DNA from: Patiria miniata
Taxonomy: Eukaryota; Echinodermata; Asteroidea; Valvatida; Asterinidae
Length of the DNA: 64,000 nt
NCBI RefSeq assembly: GCF_015706575.1
Contig: NW_024037052.1
Span: forward strand, 186,001-250,000
Direction: 5' to 3'
Shown here: in pieces, positions 35,298-45,611 of the stretch
Numbering within the stretch: the stretch's first letter is position 1
Layout of the letters: every line of letters starts with the position of its first letter
Notes under the pieces: generated by a model
Seen by the model: the letters and a program-made list of their open reading frames with translations, nothing else
Told to the model about the DNA's origin: nothing
Database searches by the model: none
Made by a program: the position numbers and the translations under genes

Positions 35298-38200
35298 CTG
35301 TGGATAAATAACCACAAGAATGAATGGTACTAGAAACAGGTTTCGGCAATAGATCAGAAATGGCTTAAACTTTGCATGAGCAGTTGGTACTGTTTGAATA
35401 TCAGAGTTTATTTTGTTCACTTTTCGATAGCAATCAGAACAATCCACTGAAGGGAATTTGAAGTCGGAATTCTATTTTTGATACATTTTGGTACCAACAA
35501 AATAGGATTACATAATAATCCTGTTTTAATCCTAAAAATGTGATAAATAGTGATATGACAGTATTCTACCAATACACACACACAAATATGTACTCATGCC
35601 ATCAGTTTCTGTCATAAGTAAGTATAGGTCATGAAAAACTGACTGGACCTTTTTTTTTACGTTTTGCGTAATTTGTTTCGCTTCAGTGACTTCTAATATT
35701 TCAGCCTTCGAAAATGTCCTTCCGTTACCGAAAAAATACATATTTTTAATTTATTTTCAAAACTTGCAGTATGAATGCAATGAAAGTTATTGTGCAAAGC
35801 AAGTTTAGGTAGGCCTTCAATATGACATTATAACTGACACTGCTGTACGTATCGTTTTTTAATTACAATTAATTAAATCCCGTCCTTCCGTTACCAAATT
35901 GGTAACGGAAGGACGGTAACGGAAGGACAAATGTTATTTTTATCAAATGTAACGACATTTGTGCTCATGTTTGAAAAATGAAAATCACTGCAACTACATG
36001 CATGTATAATGCGCATTGAAAGGACATTCATGTGACCCACCTTCACAAAGCTGGTATGAGCAGGGCAAGGTGTTCATTACAAAGGATGGCACAGGCATAT
36101 GTATAACATGTACATGTACAATGTACATGTATGACAATGTACCGGTACTCATACATGTATGGAGTTGTTGCAGAAAATCAAATCATTAAGTTGCTGCTAT
36201 CACCATTCATGGACAATAGAGAAAGATACAATTTCTGTGAAGCCATTCCAGAAGCAAATTAAGTAAAAAATGAGATGGCAGAAAGTACCAGTGCTATTGG
36301 GCACTTTCATACAATTTACATGTGTAAGACATGTGAGGTGCAATTTTTGACAAATTAAGTTAACAACTTCAGGCTGGATGTTTATAAGATAATTATTGTT
36401 AATACTCTAAATCATTAAAATTTGATTTCAAACACTGAATTTAGAGTTCAATTAAAAGCAACACCTAAAACATTTTTTAAAGCACAATGATTCTGAAGCC
36501 ATCAGTTCTACCTGTAGATGTTTTTAATGTACATGTAAGCTGGTCGCCCCTGCCCCCCCCCCCACCCTTTAGGTAAACCACTGAACCTACTGGTGTTATT
36601 ATTAAAAGTTGTTGGTGAACATGTAACAAATATACTCAAGTGCTCAAATACTGTGTATTTAAAACTTTTAAGGATTAAGGTGATGGGTTTGAAGTCCATT
36701 TCTGTAGTTGTCTTGTGTTCGTGAATTATGTGTTTTTGGTTGTTTTCATTTTTCATTTGTTATCATTAATTAGCAGGCTTCTATCTTTATCTCAATAGTT
36801 TCTTGGGTATAATTATTTATGCCAGGTCTGCATATTGTTGATTTCACATTCAGTTACACATTTCAGCAATTTATTTCACTTGTATAATTAGTGTAAATTC
36901 ACATTTTATTCATGCTATAATTGAGTAAACCTTTTGTCCTTCCGTTACCGTCCTTCCGCTACCAAATTATAATCCACTTAAGACATTGTAATTATATCAC
37001 CGAAACACTTAAAGTCAAATGAAAGGTGGTATAGTATAGATAAAGCCGCAGGGATTCCATTTCCTACCTTTGAAATATAATTGCCCCATAAAATTCACAG
37101 AGTTTATGCAAAACGCGTGTAAGTTGGAAAACCCTCGTCCGTTTTACCGTCCTTCCGTTACCGACCTCATTAATATTCATAATTCATTAACGAGAGGTAT
37201 GCATGCCCCCCAAAAGTGTGGAAATTGAAGGTAGCATTATAGCAATACCATTGTGACATTTGCTTGCTGTAACTAATAACAGTGGCTGTGATAGGCACAT
37301 TTGAAATTTTGTTTAATGAGCGAAAACGTCCTTCCGTTACCGTGGAATTGCCCAAAAGCAGTAAAAAATTCTGAGCTCTCCATAGGTTTGTGCACAAAAA
37401 TGGACGCACCCAGCAGTGTACATTCTGTACAGTAAGTTAAGTCTCTAGTCATTTTAAGCTACAGTCCATCATTTGCAGCTATCCAAAAAGTAACTGATGT
37501 ATTTATCTTGAAAAACATACTTGGTTGGTTGACAGTACTAAATTCTCTCTGAAATTATTCTTTCTGACATGCTGTCGTTTTGAAGAAATCAACAAAAGAA
37601 GGTCTTCAGACGCATCGTTGGAAATTTCTGTTAGTAGTTCGCTTTTTTATTTGGCGAAGCACGCACAAGCGTTGACACGATGCAAACGTGCGCGCAGTTG
37701 CCTTAATTCATCGTATCAGTGCATGACACCGCGTAGCTGCAATCGGCTCAATGAGAATGTGTCTCAATTCAGGCCCAATTCAAAACATGATTCAGCAACA
37801 TGATTCAGCAACTTTTATTTGAAATCGAGATCCGCAGGCCCGGTTCTGTGTTTTTTTTGTCCCGTTCTGTTCACAAACTCATCTATGTTTCAAGTCACAG
37901 ACCATACAGGGATGAAACTGGCCTATGGGGAAAAAATCTGAAAATAGGCCGGCCAAAATTCTGTGTCCGAAATCTGGGCTGCGCCGCAAGTACACATACG
38001 TACTATATGTACAATAAACTTCGTGTTCAATTTCTGGACATCGCCTCCTTTTTTTCTTTTACATGTACATGTAGATCCAAATGAAATTTTACGATGTGAA
38101 AAATGTTCAGTGTTTCCATAAGATTAAAAAGCCTGAATTAGGGTTGGAGTTTCTGACTCGTAATTAAAGAAATTCACATCTTACTTGAGACACGGAGAAA

Positions 38201-38684
38201 GTCAAGGAAAAAGTCCAAGACAACAAGTCCACTAACGCATGGTAGGTGGAACTGGAAAAAGTTTGGCATTAGGCCTGCCGTCTTTTTCGTACAACAACTG
38301 CCGGTGAAATTTGTCTTCTATGCTCTCCTCGCCTTCCTCAAGATTTTGCATGGAAGAGATCGTCAGACTAAAACCACCACGTTGCAATCATTCAGTATCA
38401 TTTGTACAACACTGAATAAAGTAGATCTGCCAAAGTCCAAAATGCTCCTTATGTGCGATTACCCCAATAGTTTGATTGCAGCTTTTGAGGGGGCCATTCA
38501 GTTGTGACTTTGTAACAAGATTCTTTTGTTTTGCTAACTTTTGAGAAAAAAAATGATTTCTGAATGGAAAAGTTAGTTCTTTTTTTAAAGCAATTCAAAC
38601 GAATTTGCTTGAAAATGATCATTATTGTATTGTATTTAACTTGAAATGATTTCTTTGTGCAGGAAGCTTCTCTATAATGCCCAC
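35298..38684. other. CCDC77: CCDC77 intron region; expected bridging exon not found
   Basis: Vertebrate CCDC77 has about 40 residues between the two flanking exons here (a segment around YQEQCISLEEELARIREEE). Both neighbours end or start in phase 0, so a missing exon should be a multiple of three. I scanned likely donors on the minus strand and found none with a matching coiled coil. It may be diverged, lost, or skipped in my reading. The region also holds a cluster of GTCCTTCCGTTACC motifs. Confidence 0.4.
35716..37341. repeat. Cluster of the 14-mer GTCCTTCCGTTACC in both orientations
   Basis: Copies lie at 35716-35729, 35882-35895, 36936-36949, 36950-36963 (one mismatch), 37149-37162 and 37328-37341. 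Reverse-complement copies are at 35901-35914 and 35915-35928. The 35882-35914 pair forms a 14-bp perfect hairpin with a 5-nt spacer, and two pairs abut head to tail. Such dispersed subterminal motifs are known in DNA transposons, where a transposase binds them. No transposase or clear ends are visible. Confidence 0.7.
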
Positions 38685-38904
38685 CTCAATTTCCAAGTTC
38701 TGTGTTTGTCTCTCTTCCAGTGCATGATCTGAGATGACTAAGACGTCATCTTTGGAGACATCTAGTTGTTCCTTACATCGATCCAGCTCCTGTAGTAGAC
38801 GGTCCTTCTCTACCATCCAGACTCGCTCCTGAGATCGTCCTTCATACTTCAGCTCTAGATAGTCCTTAGTGCTGTCATACAACATCTGCTGTGTACGATG
38901 TAAC
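38685..38904 (-). CDS. CCDC77: CCDC77 exon (220 nt)
   Basis: Acceptor TGTTAATAG, then one base completing a lysine codon, then LHRTQQMLYDSTKDYLELKY, EGRSQERVWMVEKDRLLQEL and on to LEERQTQNLEIE, ending at GAG|GTGGGC. Vertebrate CCDC77 has [20 protein letters not shown]...EKSWMLEKDNL at this place. It starts with the third base of a codon and ends in phase 0. That start fits the AA left by the upstream 227-nt exon copies. Coiled coil throughout. Confidence 0.92.
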
Positions 38905-39127
38905 CTATTAACAGAAGAATGTCCATGACAAGTGATGTATGATGGTTGAACAAGGTAGCTGAATAAAGGATACACATTCTACTTTTGTTTAAAGAACGGT
39001 AAGTGTCTTATTAGTCATTCATAAGATTTCATTTCATTTTGCGTCGGGGTGATGTAAATCAAATTAGGTTTTGCCCTTCACCGACATATAAACACTGTAT
39101 ACTCTCTGTGTTACCTCCCGAGTGAAA

Positions 39128-39345
39128 GTTGAAAAAAATCACTCCGGTCAAACCCATGACCCTCCTGCTTTCTAGTGCAGATGTCTTACCACTTGACCAC
39201 CGAGCTAACGGGATCAGTTGGCTGGTTCGAATCTGATGTACATAGCAGCGGGTACTACATTAACTATTCATAAGATGGTAAGACATCTGCAATAGAAAGC
39301 AGGAGGTCGTGGGTTCGAGTCCCACCGGAGTGATTTTTTTCCAAC
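39128..39345. repeat. Head-to-head pair of tRNA-derived SINE fragments
   Basis: A minus-strand tRNA-like head (GGTTCGACCGG-type B box, GGTGGTCAAGTGGTAAGAC A-box region) faces a partial plus-strand copy ending GGGTTCGAGTCCCACCGGAG and a T run. The same pair recurs at about 43023-43245, 46952-47175 and 49668-49890, once per tandem unit. This makes a palindrome at the start of each unit. Confidence 0.7.
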
Positions 39346-39879
39346 TTTCACTCGGGAGGAAACACACTGAGAATACAGTGTTTATACATCGGTGATGGAC
39401 AAAACCTAATTTGGTTTTATTAGTCAATTGACTCATGTAATTTCAGCAAGCACACACTGCATATGCCTCCATGTTATTTTGGCAAGATGTGTTGCCAACA
39501 TACTAGTGTGGAAAGACTGTGGTTTCTAAAATAACTAAGATCAAAGTGCTTTACATTATTATTACCCCTGATCATTGGGCCAATGAAACATTGCAAATAC
39601 AATCTCAGCTTCCTGTGGAATATGGATTTTTATTCACGAGAAAGTCATTTTAGTCATGTTCCCTGACAGTATTTTATAAACTATTGAATAGGATGGTGCC
39701 AGACTTTTTTTGCATTCTAGCCTCACTTTCAATTTTTATTTTAAATGTGGCTTAAAAACATTAGGGTATGTTTAACAACAAATTTAAATTTTCATTAAAG
39801 CAGACTGGTATTAATTTGTAATTAATTTTATGTCACTGCTTTAATTTCTCTTTGCAAGTTCCAAATATGAAGATTTTAC

Positions 39880-40130
39880 CTCGCTTTCAATTTAATATAG
39901 TCGACTCCTGAATAAAGCCCATACAGCTCGGTGTAGTCATTTCGACGCAAGGTAGCTAAAATCAATCACAATTGCGATCTCTGTTCTCACAGGTACCCAT
40001 TTATTCCTGGGTGGGGCGAAGCAATGAGTGACAAAGTGTCTTGCCAAAGGGAACATGCACCATAACCCCAGGCTGGACTCGAACCCACAACCTGTAGAAT
40101 GAGACCAGGGCACTCCACATATTTAGAAAT
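39880..40130 (-). mobile_element. tRNA-derived SINE (type 2)
   Basis: On the minus strand a tRNA-like head with B box GGTTCGAGTCC is followed by a body with AAATGGGTACCTGTGAGAAC. Full-length counterparts sit at about 43795-44053, 47724-47982 and 50440-50698; this copy carries a short internal deletion in its head. Confidence 0.6.
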
Positions 40131-40422
40131 GTTTTGCCAATTCATGCAACAACACAAACACCAGGTAATATAATCTATTTGAAACCCCTGCCCGTTGTCC
40201 AAACTGCACACATGTGCATTTATCTTTATTGGTACCTTCAAGGATGTAACTGGGGTCCAAGTTGCTGGAGGGCCCTAAAGGGACCTCAGTTTCTAGTAGG
40301 AGGCAGTCTTTGAGCAGAGGGGTCCATGCCCCTCATCCTCCTCCCCTATCATTAGCTATGCCACTGGGCACCTTTGTCAAGTTCATTTAAGATTATAAGG
40401 AATCAATGAAGGGAGTTCCTAC

Positions 40423-40648
40423 TTTTCATTGAGGGAGTGAATCTTGGAGCGATCTCTCTCAATCACAGTCTGCATCTCTTCCATCCTGACCCTGCGATCC
40501 TCCAGCAAGGCTCCGTCTGCTCTCTAGATAGCTCAGCTTGTTCCTTCATCTGAGATTGTAGAGCTTCAATCCGTAGCAACAGACTCTCTGGCTCTGCCTG
40601 CTGCTGGTCTGAATCAGGATGGACAGCTTTGGGCTGGGCGCTGTTGGA
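40423..40648 (-). CDS. CCDC77: CCDC77 227-nt exon, copy 1 (one base short)
   Basis: This is the same exon as copies 2-4 (LLLRIEALQSQMKEQAELSR here) but 226 nt long. One T is missing from a TT near 40511, which shifts the frame inside the LSREQTEALLEDRR motif. It is the copy closest to the downstream exon at 38904. The loss is in a two-base homopolymer, so an assembly error is possible. It also has an I-flanking Q to R difference. If real, this copy could not contribute to a normal protein. Confidence 0.8.
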
Positions 40649-40979
40649 CTGAAATGAGGATTGGAAAATATTGATGGATGGTAACAGGATCAACCTGCTG
40701 GTACAGACTCGGACAAAAGAAACCACCATTTTGGAGATGATCTGATCAATTATCGTGATTGAAGCAACTTTACTGGGATAACGTATGTAACTAAACTCAC
40801 TTCTCAGGGGAGTAACTACAGGTAATTTCATCAGCTGATCAAGGAATTATCAACACACCTACCAAAAGCTGCAACAGATATATATATTTACTATTAATAC
40901 TATGAAAGTAAGTAAAGTCTGTCATTAGCCAATACATCTCTGGTTTCAAAGGCATGAAACGACCGAGGATATTTTTTTA

Positions 40980-41165
40980 TCCCCCCTGGATAGGATGCCA
41001 GTCCATTGCAGGTTACTTCCCAGCTAATATCGGTACCCATTTATACTCCTGGGTGGAGAGAGGCAAGTGGGGGTGAAGTGGCTTGCCCAAGGACACACAT
41101 ATAACCGGCAACTAGATTCGGACCCCTGACCCTCTGATCATGAGTCACAAACCTTAACCATATTA
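40980..41165 (-). mobile_element. tRNA-derived SINE (type 3)
   Basis: It shares the central GGTACCCATTTA...CTCCTGGGTGG block with the type 2 SINE and has a tRNA-like segment with GGGGTCCGAATC on the minus strand. It recurs near 44915, 48840 and 51600. The shared block suggests a conserved central SINE domain. Confidence 0.5.
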
Positions 41166-41261
41166 ATGCTTAAACAAAACTTAAAATCCCATAGACCTTA
41201 TAAATAGTTAATGCGATGCCCACTGCCATGTACCAATACATCAGATTCGAGCCAGCCAACC

Positions 41262-41430
41262 GATCCCATTAGCTCAGTGGTCAAGTGGTAAAACATCTGC
41301 ACTAGGAAACAGGAGGTTTTGGGTTCGAGTCCCAACCGAGTGATTTTTTCCAACTTTTACTCAGGAGGTAACACACTGAGTATTCAGTGTTTATACATCA
41401 ATGAAGGGCAAAACCTGATTTGACATACAT
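41262..41430 (+). mobile_element. tRNA-derived SINE (type 1) with pol III boxes
   Basis: TTAGCTCAGTGGTCAAGTGG resembles an A box and GGGTTCGAGTCCC is a B box. A run of six T follows at once, then a tail with ACACACTGAGTATTCAGTG. Counterparts start at 45192, 49121 and 51878. The cloverleaf is imperfect, so I call it a SINE head, not a working tRNA gene. Confidence 0.65.
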
Positions 41431-41582
41431 TGTATTAATACTATGATCCACTAGTTTATCTGACCAACAAATACTAAAAATGGGCCTGATATGGTTGGTA
41501 TGAGATCTGAGGAGTGTTGGCTTTGCAATGTTTTATCAACCACCCTTTGCCTCAACCATACCGGTATGTAATCTCTACCTAC

Positions 41583-41681
41583 CTTTTGTGTTAGCAGTAA
41601 CTCTGTGTTGTGCATTCCTCCGTGTTCTGTTGTTCTGTGGTCTGCTTGGCACTTCGGCTTTTAAACCCAATATTTCACCCT
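41583..41681 (-). CDS. CCDC77: Putative CCDC77 99-nt exon, copy 1
   Basis: A T-rich tract ending CTCCAG precedes the segment and AAAAG|GTAGGTAG follows it. From the phase left by the exon at 54374 it reads EGEILGLKAEVPSRPQNNRT and on to TANTK, open to the end, leaving phase 1. The position and basic/polar content fit the variable linker of vertebrate CCDC77. Strong splice sites and an exact phase match upstream support it. To join the next exon in frame, the 227-nt exon would have to start at its internal acceptor GATTCAG|AC; that junction is inferred. Confidence 0.5.
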
Positions 41682-44351
41682 CTGGAGAAAAAAAAACCAG
41701 ACAGGCAAGTAAGAAGAAAACATGAGACGTCTTGGAAATTACAGGTTACACCTTCATATACCTTTGAAATCTGATGGACAGTGTGTGCAGATATATAATT
41801 GTTTGCCAGAATAAAATGCAATGTTCAAAGTTGGGTCAAAAGTCTTCTAATGCCCGACTGTAATTCATTGTAATAAACCAGTTCTGTATTTCAATGACCT
41901 GAGGTCATTTGGGATAACATTGCTGACACGATGTTAGGCGATGTTACGCGCACGACCACTCTGGTGGTAATTTACACACAAGCGTCGCGCACCCGCATTC
42001 ATGCACCTTTGATCGTTCTACTATCCCGAATGACCGGTGACCCATATCGTTGTGCACATAAGCAGTTGAAATACCGAACTGGCTTATCCATGGCATTCCT
42101 TGAGTTGTTTGCTTGTTTGGAAAAGGATGAGACATTTAGGACAACTTGAAGAACTGTTGACACTTAAAATACCCAATACAAGGGAACTTGACTAGGTTTA
42201 CTCTTAATAATGTTCAAATGGGGGCAGTTCCGCAGTGTCAGACGTACATTTTGGGCAATTCAACAGTGTATGTAATTGTAGTTATAATCACGGGGTAGAT
42301 TTTAATTCTGATAAAACATATCAGTTAGTCACTAGTTACTTTGATGAGTCAAAGAAGAAATTATTCATCCAACTTTGTTGCTGTAGTAGAAATTGGCTCA
42401 AAACACCGGACGTACTCAGACAAATCAATTTTTTGTATTGTCATCAATTGATTTTCCATTTACAAGTAACAGCCAAACTGTTGAACTTGTTAGGGAATGT
42501 ACAACATTTGCTTTTGCTGCAATGTTCAAAATAAGTGCATCTGGGGGATTAGTGTGCTATAAAAAATATTGTTAAAGGGCATGTACAACATTTGCTTTTG
42601 CTGCAATAATCAGAAATAAATGGATTTGGAGGATTAGTATGTTTTAGCAAATATTGTTAAAATGACTTGTTTCACGTTTTGGGCTTGTAGATGTTGGAAA
42701 AACCAAGAAAACCATTCATGTTCTTGTAGTCTGGTTCACAGACCCCATTTAAGATGAAACGGAGAATTTATAGACTTTGGGGGATTGTAAGATCAGAGAG
42801 GCAGTCTAGTAGGCTTGTACCCCTTCAAAGGTGTGTAATCAATTGCACAGAAAACACAGAATAACTAATTATGAAAAATTAGGAGTAGTTTTAAAAAAAA
42901 AAACAGTTTTCTCCATTGCTGGTCGGCCGACCAGCGTTGGAAAAATACCATTTTTTTTTTTTAAATGTCAGCACACCAGGAGCCACGATTTTACAGGATG
43001 CTTTAGGCTGTCATTCCCTAAAGTTGAAAAAAATCACTCCGGTCGAACCCATGACCTCCTGCTTTCTAGTGCAGATGTCTTACCACTTGACCACCGAGCT
43101 AACGGGATCAGTTGGCTGGTTCGAATCTGATGTACATAGCAGCGGGTACTACATTAACTATTCATAAGATGGTAAGACATCTGCAATAGAAAGCAGGAGG
43201 TCGTGGGTTCGAGTCCCACCGGAGTGATTTTTTTCCAACTTTCACTCGGGAGGAAACACACTGAGAATACAGTGTTTATACATCGGTGATGGACAAAACC
43301 TAATTTGGTTTTATTAGTCAATTGACTCATGTAATTTCAGCAAGCACACACTGCATATGCCTCCATGTTATTTTGGCAAGATGTGTTGCCAATATACTAG
43401 TGTGGAAAGACTGTGGTTTCTAAAATAACTAAGATCAAAGTGCTTTACATTATTATTACCCCTGATCATTGGGCCAATGAAACATTGCAAATACAATCTC
43501 AGCTTCCTGTGGAATATGGATTTTTATTCACGAGGAAGTCATTTTAGTCATGTTCCCTGACAGTATTTTATAAACTATTGAATAGGATGGTGCCAGACTA
43601 TTTTTGCATTCTAGCCTCACTTTCAATTTTTATTTTAAATGTGGCTTAAAAACATTAGGGTATGTTTAACAACAAATTTAAATTTTCATTAAAGCAGACT
43701 GGTATTAATTTGTAATTAATTTTATGTCACTGCTTTAATTTCTCTTTGCAAGTTCCAAATATGAAGATTTTACCTCGCTTTCAATTTAATATAGTCGACT
43801 CCTGAATAAAGCCCATACAGCTCGGTGTAGTCATTTCGACGCAAGGTAGCTAAAATCAATCACAATTGCGATCTCTGTTCTCACAGGTACCCATTTACTC
43901 CTGGGTGGGGCGAAGCAATGAGTGACAAAGTGTCTTGCCAAAGGGAACATGCACCATAACCCCAGGCTGGACTCGAACCCACAACCTGTAGAATTACCCG
44001 CAGACAACGAGTTCAATGCTCCAGACCATGAGGCCAGGGCACTCCACATATTTAGAAATGTTTTGCCAATTCATGCAACAACACAAACACCAGGTAATAT
44101 AATCTATTTGAAACCCCTGCCCGTTGTCCAAACTGCACACATGTGCATTTATCTTTATTGGTACCTTCAAGGATGTAACTGGGGTCCAAGTTGCTGGAGG
44201 GCCCTAAAGGGACCTCAGTTTCTAGTAGGAGGCAGTCTTTGAGCAGAGGGGTCCATGCCCCTCATCCTCCTCCCCTATCATTAGCTATGCCACTGGGCAC
44301 CTTTGTCAAGTTCATTTAAGATTATAAGGAATCAATGAAGGGAGTTCCTAC

Positions 44352-44578
44352 TTTTCATTGAGGGAGTGAATCTTGGAGCGATCTCTCTCAATCACAGTCT
44401 GCATCTCTTCCATCCTGACCCTACGATCCTCCAGCAAGGCTTCCGTCTGCTCTCTAGATAGCTCAGCTTGTTCCTTCATCTGAGATTGTAGAGCTTCAAC
44501 CTGTAGCAACAGACTCTCTGGCTCTGCCTGCTGCTGGTCTGAATCAGGATGGACAGCTTTGGGCTGGGCGCTGTTGGA
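44352..44578 (-). CDS. CCDC77: CCDC77 227-nt exon, copy 2
   Basis: Acceptor CCTCATTTCAG, then SNSAQPKAVHPDSDQQQAEP, ESLLLQVEALQSQMKEQAEL, SREQTEALLEDRRVRMEEMQ and TVIERDRSKIHSLNE, ending with AA before donor GTAGGA. Vertebrate CCDC77 has [20 protein letters not shown] and EQIEGLIEDRRIHLEEIQ here, so identity is clear. The exon leaves two bases that complete lysine with the exon at 38904. Copy 2 differs from copy 3 by I to V. A shorter form starting at GATTCAG|AC would match the phase of the 99-nt exon. Confidence 0.9.
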
Positions 44579-45512
44579 CTGAAATGAGGATTGGAAAATA
44601 TTGATGGATGGTAACAGGATCAACCTGCTGGTACAGACTCGGACAAAAGAAACCACCCTTTTGGAGATGATCTGATCAATTATCGTGATTGAAGCAACTT
44701 TACTGGGATAACGTATGTAACTAAACTCACTTCTCAGGGGAGTAACTACAGGTAATTTCATCAGCTGATCAAGGAATTATCAACACACCTACCAAAAGCT
44801 GCAACAGATATATATATTTACTATTAATACTATGAAAGTAAGTAAAGTCTGTCATTAGCCAATACATCTCTGGTTTCAAAGGCATGAAACGACCGAGGAT
44901 ATTTTTTTATCCCCCCTGGATAGGATGCCAGTCCATTGCAGGTTACTTCCCAGCTAATATCGGTACCCATTTATACTCCTGGGTGGAGAGAGGCAAGTGG
45001 GGGTGAAGTGGCTTGCCCAAGGACACACATATAACCGGCAACTAGATTCGGACCCCTGACCCTCTGATCATGAGTCACAAACCTTAACCATATTAATGCT
45101 TAAACAAAACTTAAAATCCCATAGACCTTATAAATAGTTAATGCGATGCCCACTGCCATGTACCAATACATCAGATTCGAGCCAGCCAACCGATCCCATT
45201 AGCTCAGTGGTCAAGTGGTAAAACATCTGCACTAGAAAGCAGGAGGTTGTGGGTTCGAGTCCCAACCGAGTGATTTTTTCCAACTTTTACTCAGGAGGTA
45301 ACACACTGAGTATTCAGTGTTTATACATCAATGAAGGGCAAAACCTGATTTGACATACATTGTATTAATACTATGATCCACTAGTTTATCTGACCAACAA
45401 ATACTAAAAATGGGCCTGATATGGTTGGTATGAGATCTGAGGAGTGTTGGCTTTGCAATGTTTTATCAACCACCCTTTGCCTCAACCATACCGGTATGTA
45501 ATCTCTACCTAC

Positions 45513-45611
45513 CTTTTGTGTTAGCAGTAACTCTGTGTTGTGCATTCCTCCGTGTTCTGTTGTTCTGTGGTCTGCTTGGCACTTCGGCTTTTAAACCCAA
45601 TATTTCACCCT
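45513..45611 (-). CDS. CCDC77: Putative CCDC77 99-nt exon, copy 2
   Basis: Identical in arrangement to copy 1: a T9 tract with CTCCAG, open frame EGEILGLKAEV onward, donor AAAAG|GTAGGT. It lies upstream of copy 2 of the 227-nt exon in gene order. Confidence 0.5.

Larger units (their letters stand above)
39128..43022. repeat. Tandem unit 1 of 4 (3.9 kb, carries two CCDC77 exons)
   Basis: This is the unit nearest the 3' end of CCDC77. Units start at GTTGAAAAAAATCACTCC (39128, 43023, 46952, 49668), and the series ends at TTCCCTA near 53638. Unit 1 lacks about 34 bp near 40100 that the others have. Units look about 98-99% alike by eye. The left breakpoint lies inside a tRNA-derived SINE: flanking sequence left of 39128 continues that SINE, while in units 2-4 it is replaced by CTGTCATTCCCTAAA. 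Confidence 0.93.

Noticed and set aside
35882-35928. CRISPR-like array from repeated GTCCTTCCGTTACC
   Set aside because: Copies are in both orientations, irregularly spaced and in an animal intron.
38232-38387. Minus-strand 51-codon frame with coding-like residues (FHRQLLYEKDGRPNAKLFP)
   Set aside because: Considered as the missing CCDC77 exon, but it lacks coiled-coil heptads, ends in a stop and does not match the phase or the vertebrate segment.
41262-41343. Functional tRNA gene
   Set aside because: A and B boxes and a T run are present, but the arms fold poorly and the sequence continues into a SINE tail; the same unit recurs in opposite orientations.
42235-42534. Plus-strand ORFs of 60-111 aa inside the 3.9 kb units
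   Set aside because: They recur with the units, lie in CCDC77 introns on the opposite strand and show no recognisable domain or splice context.
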